A program made the translations under genes and the position numbers. The notes beneath the pieces were generated by a model. The model saw only the letters and a list, made by a program, of their open reading frames with translations, did no database searches and had not been told where the DNA came from. Below are positions 7,892 to 12,466 of a stretch of 12,466 bases of DNA, piece by piece. Where the stretch lies: positions 1-12,466 of the forward strand of contig CALFPM010000012.1 in the NCBI GenBank assembly GCA_937919155.1, read 5' to 3'. Within the stretch, counting starts at the first letter, position 1. Each line of letters starts with the position of its first letter. The stretch is from an uncultured Clostridia bacterium. GTDB taxonomy: Bacteria; Bacillota; Clostridia; Oscillospirales; Acutalibacteraceae.

Positions 7892-7951
7892 AAGTTTATC
7901 TCTACTATATTGTTTATATATTTGATACCTTTTATATGTTGTTTTTTGTCG

Positions 7952-7974
7952 AAAAAAAGCGGAAAAATCCGCTT
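7952..7974 (-). terminator. Rho-independent terminator after rplT / before the TrmH-family gene
   Basis: On the minus strand, AAGCGGA and TCCGCTT form a perfect 7-bp stem around a TTTT loop, followed directly by a run of T residues ending at 7952. This is a standard intrinsic terminator. It lies about 100 nt after the rplT stop and about 60 nt before the TrmH-family start, so it most likely ends the infC-rpmI-rplT transcript. Any promoter for the following operon would have to lie between here and 7891. That stretch is AT-rich, but I find no convincing -35/-10 pair in it. Confidence 0.8.
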
Positions 7975-8030
7975 GAATTCTGCCTGAAAACCACAATATA
8001 CCCGTGTAAAACACAGGTAAAATAAGAACA

Positions 8031-8063
8031 ATCAGAGATGTAACAAAATGCCACATCTCTGAT
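8031..8063 (-). terminator. Perfect 11-bp inverted repeat just after rplT
   Basis: ATCAGAGATGT and its exact complement flank an 11-nt loop, starting 15 nt after the rplT stop codon on the minus strand. The sequence after it, TGTTCTTATTTTA, is T-rich but not a clean T run. It can act as a weak terminator or as a 3'-end stabilising hairpin for the rplT mRNA. A smaller imperfect hairpin (CCTGTGT/ACACGGG with one G-T pair) follows near 8000-8017, and the strong terminator at 7952-7974 comes after that. Confidence 0.6.
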
Positions 8064-8077
8064 GATAAACTCTATGA

Positions 8078-8434
8078 TTAGTTGAGAGCTGCCTTTGCCT
8101 TTTCGGTAAGTGCAGTGAAAGCTGCGGGATCTGAAACAGCGATTTCAGCAAGCATCTTTCTGTTAAGGCTGATTTCTGCCTTCTTGAGGCCGTTGATGAA
8201 TGTTGAGTAGTTCATGCCGTTTGCCTGGCAAGCAGCTGAAATACGGGTGATCCAAAGACGGCGGAAATCTCTCTTCTTCTGCTTTCTGCCGATGTATGCA
8301 TAGTTGCCGCTCTTCATAACAGCCTGCTTAGCTGTCTTGAAAAGTGTGCTCTTTGAGCCATAGTAGCCCTTAGCGAGTCTGAGTACCTTATTTCTTCTCT
8401 TACGAGTCATTATAGCGCCTTTAATACGTGCCAT
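8078..8434 (-). CDS. rplT: Ribosomal protein L20
   Basis: 50S assembly protein that binds 23S rRNA early in assembly; in Bacillus it also represses its own operon by binding the leader. Length 118 residues, normal. The start MARIKGAIMTRKRRNKVL and the KGYYGSKS, GNAYAYIGR-like (SGNYAYIGRKQKKRDFR) and RRLWITRISAACQANGMNYS blocks are all characteristic. GGAGG lies 9 nt before the ATG. It is the last gene of infC-rpmI-rplT, 54 nt after rpmI, and is followed by hairpins at 8031-8063 and 7952-7974. The leader at 9238-9402 is a candidate target for its feedback binding. Confidence 0.97.
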   Translation of the reverse strand: MARIKGAIMTRKRRNKVLRLAKGYYGSKSTLFKTAKQAVMKSGNYAYIGRKQKKRDFRRLWITRISAACQANGMNYSTFINGLKKAEISLNRKMLAEIAVSDPAAFTALTEKAKAALN

Positions 8435-8488
8435 TTTAAATATCCTCCGTTAAATCTTATCTGTGTTTGGTGTTTACAAAGCCCTTAA

Positions 8489-8686
8489 TTATTTGTAAGG
8501 AACAAGACGCTTGATCTGCTTGCAGTTTGTAACGTCAGCAACAGTTGTCTTACGAAGATTTCTCTTACGCTTTGTGCTCTTCTTGTTGAGAATGTGTGAT
8601 TTGTAAGCATGGGCACGCATGGGCTTGCCTTTCTTTGAAATCTTGAAGCGCTTCTTTGCGCCGCTGTGTGTCTTAATTTTGGGCAT
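8489..8686 (-). CDS. rpmI: Ribosomal protein L35
   Basis: Small basic protein of the 50S subunit, 65 residues. MPKIKTHSGAKKRFKI at the start and HILNKKSTKRKRNLRK in the middle are family hallmarks. A perfect AGGAGG sits 8 nt before the ATG at 8686. It lies 32 nt after infC and 54 nt before rplT, in the near-universal infC-rpmI-rplT order, so it is co-transcribed from the promoter at 9409-9437 and shares the leader control. Confidence 0.97.
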   Translation of the reverse strand: MPKIKTHSGAKKRFKISKKGKPMRAHAYKSHILNKKSTKRKRNLRKTTVADVTNCKQIKRLVPYK

Positions 8687-8718
8687 TGGTATTTCCTCCT
8701 TAGAAATTTAAAACATTT

Positions 8719-9237
8719 TTACTTTGAGCTTTTCGGAGCCAGGAACATCAGCATCTGTCTGCCCTCAAGCTTTGCGGGCTTTTCGATACCGGCACAGTCA
8801 GCCATAGCCTCCGCGCAACGCTTCATGATTGTGAGACCAAGCTCGGGGTGAGCCATTTCACGGCCTCTGAAGCGGATGGAAACCTTAACTTTGTTGCCTG
8901 CCGCAATAAACTTGCGTGCATGATTGATTTTTGTGTCAAAATCGTGGGTATCAATGTTGAGAGAAAGCCTGATTTCTTTGATCTCGATTGTCTTCTGATT
9001 CTTCTTTGCTTCCTTCTCTTTCTTTGCCTTTTCAAATCGGAACTTGCCGTAGTCCATAATTTTGCATACGGGCGGTTTTGCCATGGGAGCAATCTTAACC
9101 AGGTCAAGATTCTTGCTTTCGGCAATTTTGAGAGCCTCTGCTGCGGACATAATGCCCAGCTGCTCGCCGTCATCTGTAACAACTCTTATTTCCTTGTCAC
9201 GGATTTCCTCATTGATTTGCTGTTCTTTGCTGCTGAT
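8719..9237 (-). CDS. infC: Translation initiation factor IF-3, apparent ATC start
   Basis: Binds the 30S subunit, keeps it apart from 50S and checks start-codon pairing. 172 residues from the start chosen here, the normal size. N-domain: QINEEIRDKEIRVV near the start, then GEQLGIMS and LDLVKIAPMAKPPVCKIMDYGK. A lysine-rich linker (FEKAKKEKEAKKNQK) follows, and then the C-domain with the IRFRGREMAHPELG block. The open frame reaches back to 9300, but that extension passes through the terminator hairpin at 9268-9293. No ATG, GTG or TTG lies in frame at the right distance from the strong GGAGGTG (9245-9251). An ATC codon at 9235-9237 does, and it starts the expected ISSKEQQINEEIR-type N-terminus. 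infC genes are known for AUU/AUC-type starts that let IF-3 regulate itself, so I assign ATC. Confidence 0.93.
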   Translation of the reverse strand: MSSKEQQINEEIRDKEIRVVTDDGEQLGIMSAAEALKIAESKNLDLVKIAPMAKPPVCKIMDYGKFRFEKAKKEKEAKKNQKTIEIKEIRLSLNIDTHDFDTKINHARKFIAAGNKVKVSIRFRGREMAHPELGLTIMKRCAEAMADCAGIEKPAKLEGRQMLMFLAPKSSK

Positions 9238-9244
9238 GTCAAAG

Positions 9245-9251
9245 CACCTCC
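9245..9251 (-). promoter_or_regulatory. Strong ribosome binding site that decides the infC start
   Basis: GGAGGTG on the minus strand, a near-perfect anti-16S match. The in-frame ATC at 9235-9237 lies at usable spacing (7 nt after GGAGGTG). It is the only strong ribosome site near the point where IF-3 homology begins, and it therefore supports the non-standard start. Confidence 0.8.
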
Positions 9252-9261
9252 AATGTGTAAT

Positions 9262-9293
9262 AAAAAAGCGAGGGCAGGAATCCCTGACCTCGC
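9262..9293 (-). terminator. Attenuator-type intrinsic terminator before infC
   Basis: GCGAGG-T-CAGG pairs with CCTG-C-CCTCGC around a GATT loop (9268-9293), with one internal T/C mismatch, and is followed at once by TTTTTT (9262-9267). It stands upstream of the infC ribosome site and downstream of a strong promoter, so it must be conditional: a full terminator here would silence two essential ribosomal proteins and IF-3. It may also stop read-through from the membrane-protein gene at 9454, which has no terminator of its own. Confidence 0.88.
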
Positions 9294-9402
9294 AAATCAA
9301 ACGTCTTTAATACGGGCGCAAAGACCCGATTGAAAAGAAACTATTGACCGACTCAGGACATTCCCCGGAAGGTGAGAGCCAAACCTGCTCTGCTTTATTG
9401 TG
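9262..9402 (-). ncRNA. Leader of infC-rpmI-rplT, candidate L20-type attenuator
   Basis: The transcript predicted from the promoter at 9409-9437 begins near 9402 and runs about 165 nt to infC. It contains a GGCTC/GAGTC arm pair, a GTCTTT/AAAGAC pair enclosing a CGGG/CCCG pair, and finally the terminator hairpin at 9268-9293. In Bacillus, L20 binds such a leader and promotes termination, lowering infC-rpmI-rplT expression. Promoter, position, length and terminator fit that design. The L20-binding fold itself is not proven by eye; a covariance-model comparison would decide. CACCTTCC-like bases at 9367-9374 could also pair with the infC ribosome site. Confidence 0.62.
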
Positions 9403-9408
9403 CAAGTT

Positions 9409-9437
9409 ATTTTAACCTATATCACGGGGTTTGTCAA
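9409..9437 (-). promoter_or_regulatory. Sigma-A promoter of infC-rpmI-rplT
   Basis: Minus-strand TTGACA (9432-9437) and TAAAAT (9409-9414), separated by exactly 17 nt: a perfect -35 and a five-of-six -10. The -35 box lies 16 nt after the stop codon of the large membrane-protein gene. Transcription should start near 9402 and make a ~165-nt leader. Confidence 0.87.
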
Positions 9438-9453
9438 GAGTTTTTTGAAATTT

Positions 9454-12294
9454 TTATTTGATTTTCCTCAGTGCAAGTACTCCTGCAGAAACAACAAGTC
9501 CCGCAGCAAGGAAGAGCGCCGCAGTCAGTCCGTTGAATGCAGGGCCGTTTGCCGTGCAGTAAATCACCATGCTGAGCGCAAAGCCGACAACGCTGAGAAC
9601 AATCTGAAGAATTGAGCCGAGCTTTGCCTGAGCGGTTATGCTGCAAGCCGCCGCAACAGCTCTGAGCATTGAAAATGCAGTGCCGTCATGAACGATTTTT
9701 GCAGGCAGTTTGTCGCAAACGGCATCGCGTCTGCGCTTGAAAAGCTTGCCCGCAACAGACGAAAGAATCTTGAATGTTTCTTTGGGAAGACCGAAGCTTT
9801 TTGAAATAAGCTCCTCTGTGACATTCACGTCATTTGTCCTCACAAGCACCTGAATTCCGTTGCTTTCAAGCATTTTGAAATAAGGCTCAAGGTTTTTATC
9901 AACCGCATAGCTCACAACAAACAGAGCCGCAAGCTTGCCTGCAACGGCAAGGTACATAACCTTTCTGCCGCTGTGTGTGTATTTCTCCTCGGGCAGGTTT
10001 TCAGGCATCTCAACGCTGTGATTCACAAGCAGATTCTTGTTGCCGAGAAGCACTTTCTGGCCGTGAATTCTTGCAGAAATACCAAGTTTATCTTCATAAA
10101 CAAGCTCCTTGACGGAGGGAAGCAAATCGTGTCTGCCGTCAACAACCTGCTCAAAGCTTTCTCTGAGAGGACCGCCCGATTTTATAACCAGAGCCGCCGC
10201 ATAAAGAAGCACATCATCGATTCTGATGTTTTTGAAGTCCTTCATTCCGTGCATCGTGCACTTTGAACGGTCAAAAATATCCGCACAATCCATAACAACC
10301 GCATTTGACGAAGATGTTTCCGAAGCCGCAACAACGCTTGAAATCACGGTGCCTGTCATATTAAGCTCGTGGTTTGCAATTCTTGCGATGAATGCAGGAA
10401 TAACCGCGCCGAATACAGGAGAGCAGACGCAGAATGTGCCTGCAAATGCGGAAAATGCCGCCATAACGCTCTGCTCAACAATGCCCGCGGCAATCGCCGC
10501 AACCGCCGCCGCGCCGAGAGCGGCAGGGATAAGGATTTTCACAAGCTTTTTATCCGTTGCATCAGCCTGTGAATTCTTCATAAAATCAGAGGGAAAAGCA
10601 ACTTTTGATGAGTAAAGCAAGTCTGCATTGCCCATCATAAGACCTCTGCCGAGTTCGAAAATTTCGGATTCATTTTCGAAAGGATGAACGGCATACATAT
10701 TATGCTCGTATTTGTAAACGCACACTTCAAAATTGGAAAGGGTGCGCTGTGCATCCATTTTTTCCGCAACTTTACTTATAAGCACCGCGCCCACCGCCGC
10801 CGCAGAAAATACGGTGGTTGCAACCTCTCCGCCGCCTATGAATGCGGCAAGCACATTCTGGAAGAGAGCAACCGCAAGGGAAAGGCTCACCGCGGTGTCA
10901 ACGGTTATGTTATTTTTGAATATGCCCGTGATTCCGTCCACAAAGTGAACATTATTGAGTGCCGCTACGGCAATAATCAGAATTGCATTCAGCACGCACA
11001 TTACCGCCGAGCCTGCAATAAACACCGTTGTTTCAACGGCAAGTTTCTCTGCTATTGAGGGAATAAGGTTCAATATTATGATAAGAAGCTCAATCACACC
11101 CACAGAAATTACGCCGACTGTTGCTTTTTTGCTGTTTTCGGTAAGCAAAGTGTGCATGGATGAGCGCTCTGCAGGGGATTCGTATTCCTTGGCAACAGCC
11201 TTTTCCTCCGCCGCCTGCTCAAGCTTCTTTTCTTTCTTTCTGCGCCTTTTTTCCTGCTTTTCCACATCCTCGGGAGGAGCCTCGAAATCGCCGTCAAACT
11301 CCTCATCAAGGTCAAGCGTATCTATAAGCTTGAAGCTCTTTGCTCTCTGCCTGCGCTTTTCGGAAAGCTGTTCTTCAACATCAAGCTCGCGGCTCTGCTC
11401 AGGCAATGTTTCCTCGGGAATGTCTTCAAAGCCCGTCAGCATCATCTGACCCTCAACATCACTGCCTGCCTCTGATATCTTTTTCTCCGCTCTGCCCACA
11501 GCGTCCATAATGCGGGTTTTCTCGTCATCCAGATTTTTGGCATCCTCTGCGGCAAGCACTCTGGGCATTGCCTCAAGGCCGCCCTCAGCCTCCTCAGATG
11601 ACTTCTGAACAACAATTCCCGACCTGTCAACAGGTCCTGCCTGCACAGGGTCAATCTCAATGGTGTTTTCAATTTTCAGCGTTTCAAAGAAACGGGTTCT
11701 GTAGTCGATTTTTTCCTCGGGTGCAGGCTTTTCCTCAGGCTTTTTGCCGAAGAAATCCGCCGCCGCAACTTCGCCCTCATAGAATGTTTTCACTTCTGAG
11801 GGGCCTGTGTCCTCGGGTTTTTCAGGCTCTGCGGGAGGATTCTGCCACGCAAACATTGATGACGGCTGAGGAATATCCTCAGGCACAATCACTGTTTCGA
11901 TTTCAAACAGTGATTCGTCAAATTCATCCTCTTCGGTGCCGTCAAAGAAAGTTTCCTGACCGTCAACCTCAACATCGCCCGAAGTTGAGGAAATATCCTG
12001 CATTTCAGGCTTTTCGGTCACCTCTCCGATAGGTCTTACGGTGAAAATTCCCGTGTCAAACTCGCGGCTGAGGATTCTTTCAAAATCTTCCGCAGGTGTG
12101 GGAGCCTTTTTGGGCGCAGGCACATACTCCTCGCCGTTGGACTGAGCAATCAGCCTGTCAATATCGTCCATTGACCAGGTTTTTGACGGCTCATCTGCCG
12201 CGCTTTCCGCCTGCTTTGACTTTTTGACTTCGGCAAGAATATCGTCAATTTCACTGCTTGCCGTTGTTCTGGGATTATCGCTCAATTCATTCAC
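9454..12294 (-). CDS. Degenerate P1B-type ATPase-like membrane protein with long acidic tail
   Basis: 946 residues. Residues 1-385 are acidic, Pro/Glu/Asp-rich and probably disordered, ending in a basic stretch EKRRRKKEKK (348-357). Eight hydrophobic segments follow: ~394-413, 421-446, 465-487, 491-509, 585-607, 611-636, 894-912, 922-942. This 4+2+2 layout is that of P1B heavy-metal ATPases. The sixth has CVCSP (622-626) where CPC or CPx is expected. The P domain is recognisable (VVMDCADIF at 666-674 for VVFDKTGTL; VLVRTND at 816-822 for the TGD block; HDGTAFSML at 869-877 for GDGINDAPAL), as is the N domain (GGPL at 707-710 for SEHPLA; RIHGQKVLLGNKNLL at 742-756). Asp669 survives but the rest of DKTGT, the actuator TGE and the GDGxND do not, so pumping is very unlikely. 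Start is GTG, one base after the rlmB-like stop; a TTG at 12285 with AGGTG upstream is an alternative. Real role unknown. Confidence 0.8.
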   Translation of the reverse strand: MNELSDNPRTTASSEIDDILAEVKKSKQAESAADEPSKTWSMDDIDRLIAQSNGEEYVPAPKKAPTPAEDFERILSREFDTGIFTVRPIGEVTEKPEMQDISSTSGDVEVDGQETFFDGTEEDEFDESLFEIETVIVPEDIPQPSSMFAWQNPPAEPEKPEDTGPSEVKTFYEGEVAAADFFGKKPEEKPAPEEKIDYRTRFFETLKIENTIEIDPVQAGPVDRSGIVVQKSSEEAEGGLEAMPRVLAAEDAKNLDDEKTRIMDAVGRAEKKISEAGSDVEGQMMLTGFEDIPEETLPEQSRELDVEEQLSEKRRQRAKSFKLIDTLDLDEEFDGDFEAPPEDVEKQEKRRRKKEKKLEQAAEEKAVAKEYESPAERSSMHTLLTENSKKATVGVISVGVIELLIIILNLIPSIAEKLAVETTVFIAGSAVMCVLNAILIIAVAALNNVHFVDGITGIFKNNITVDTAVSLSLAVALFQNVLAAFIGGGEVATTVFSAAAVGAVLISKVAEKMDAQRTLSNFEVCVYKYEHNMYAVHPFENESEIFELGRGLMMGNADLLYSSKVAFPSDFMKNSQADATDKKLVKILIPAALGAAAVAAIAAGIVEQSVMAAFSAFAGTFCVCSPVFGAVIPAFIARIANHELNMTGTVISSVVAASETSSSNAVVMDCADIFDRSKCTMHGMKDFKNIRIDDVLLYAAALVIKSGGPLRESFEQVVDGRHDLLPSVKELVYEDKLGISARIHGQKVLLGNKNLLVNHSVEMPENLPEEKYTHSGRKVMYLAVAGKLAALFVVSYAVDKNLEPYFKMLESNGIQVLVRTNDVNVTEELISKSFGLPKETFKILSSVAGKLFKRRRDAVCDKLPAKIVHDGTAFSMLRAVAAACSITAQAKLGSILQIVLSVVGFALSMVIYCTANGPAFNGLTAALFLAAGLVVSAGVLALRKIK

Positions 12295-12466
12295 CTACCT
12301 GTGTTTTGCAATTTCATACATAAGAATTCCTGCTGCAACAGAGGCATTGAGAGAATTGATTCTCCCCTTCATTGGCATGGAAAGTATAACATCGCACTTT
12401 TCCTTGACAAGTCTGCCGACGCCGTTGCCCTCGGAGCCTATAACAAGCGCCACTGCACCCTTAAGG
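12295..12466 (-). CDS. rlmB: 23S rRNA (guanosine 2251-2'-O)-methyltransferase-like, C-terminal fragment
   Basis: The last 56 residues of a SpoU-family methyltransferase, cut by the window edge. Visible are GAVALVIGSEGNGVGRLV (motif 2, the SAM-binding loop in the knot) and INSLNASVAAGILMYEI (motif 3), ending AKHR and a TAG stop. The MPMKGRINSLNASVAAGI wording favours RlmB over the TrmH-family gene at 7109-7891. RlmB methylates G2251 in the P-loop of 23S rRNA. The stop codon is immediately followed by the GTG start proposed for the large membrane protein, so the two are probably one transcript. The plain symbol is given on motif wording alone. Confidence 0.85.
   Translation of the reverse strand, partial: LKGAVALVIGSEGNGVGRLVKEKCDVILSMPMKGRINSLNASVAAGILMYEIAKHR

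Noticed and set aside
7892..7951. Promoter for the TrmH-family/dprA operon
   Set aside because: The stretch is AT-rich with several TATA-like words, but none has a matching -35 at 16-18 nt.
7892..8056. A signal-peptide-like hydrophobic N-terminus (MWHFVTSLIVLILPV) on the TrmH-family protein
   Set aside because: It is translation of the intergenic hairpin region; the family N-terminus begins at the ATG at 7891.
9262..9402. T-box riboswitch upstream of infC
   Set aside because: No T-box AGGGTGG-type antiterminator motif seen and the downstream genes are ribosomal, so an L20-type leader fits better.
1..12466. CRISPR arrays, tRNA or rRNA genes, insertion sequences
   Set aside because: No spaced direct repeats, cloverleaf-type or rRNA-like sequence, transposase or terminal inverted repeats were seen.

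Overview
The window looks like a metagenome-type contig from a Clostridia member, most like the Oscillospiraceae/Ruminococcaceae. Reasons: Firmicutes-style gene clusters (dprA-topA-trmFO; acyl carrier protein-rnc-radical SAM-smc; infC-rpmI-rplT), strong Gram-positive Shine-Dalgarno sequences, a TTGACA/TAAAAT promoter and ribosomal-leader attenuation. The genus assignment is an inference from protein wording, not from a search. Apart from the first ~500 bases, every gene lies on the minus strand, so the biological order runs from high to low coordinates.

Right end (12466-9454): the 3' end of an RlmB-like 23S rRNA 2'-O-methyltransferase abuts a 946-residue membrane protein. That protein has an acidic, low-complexity N-terminal tail of about 385 residues, followed by what reads as a complete but catalytically ruined P1B-type (CPx) ATPase: eight membrane segments and recognisable P/N-domain landmarks, but no DKTGT, no TGE and no GDGxND. 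This is the most novel item in the window.

Middle (9437-7892): a consensus sigma-A promoter, a ~165-nt leader ending in a textbook terminator hairpin (a candidate L20-type attenuator), then infC (apparently starting at ATC), rpmI and rplT. This translation-factor/ribosomal-protein operon ends in two or more hairpins.

Left-middle (7891-502): a tight run of housekeeping genes: TrmH-family methyltransferase, dprA, topA, trmFO, a small divergent acyl carrier protein, rnc, an Elp3-like radical SAM protein and the first codons of smc. Four adjacent pairs overlap or nearly overlap (ATGA between methyltransferase/dprA and rnc/radical SAM, 8 nt between topA/trmFO, a few bases between radical SAM and smc), which suggests one long transcription unit for RNA modification, DNA topology, DNA uptake/recombination and chromosome organisation.

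Left end (1-501): the contig is almost certainly chimeric. The smc reading frame turns into thymidylate kinase inside the shared Walker A codons (484-501). About 60 bases later it turns into an opposite-strand, AT-rich Wzc-like capsule tyrosine kinase of Bacteroidales type. Bases 1-483 should not be treated as this organism's smc locus.
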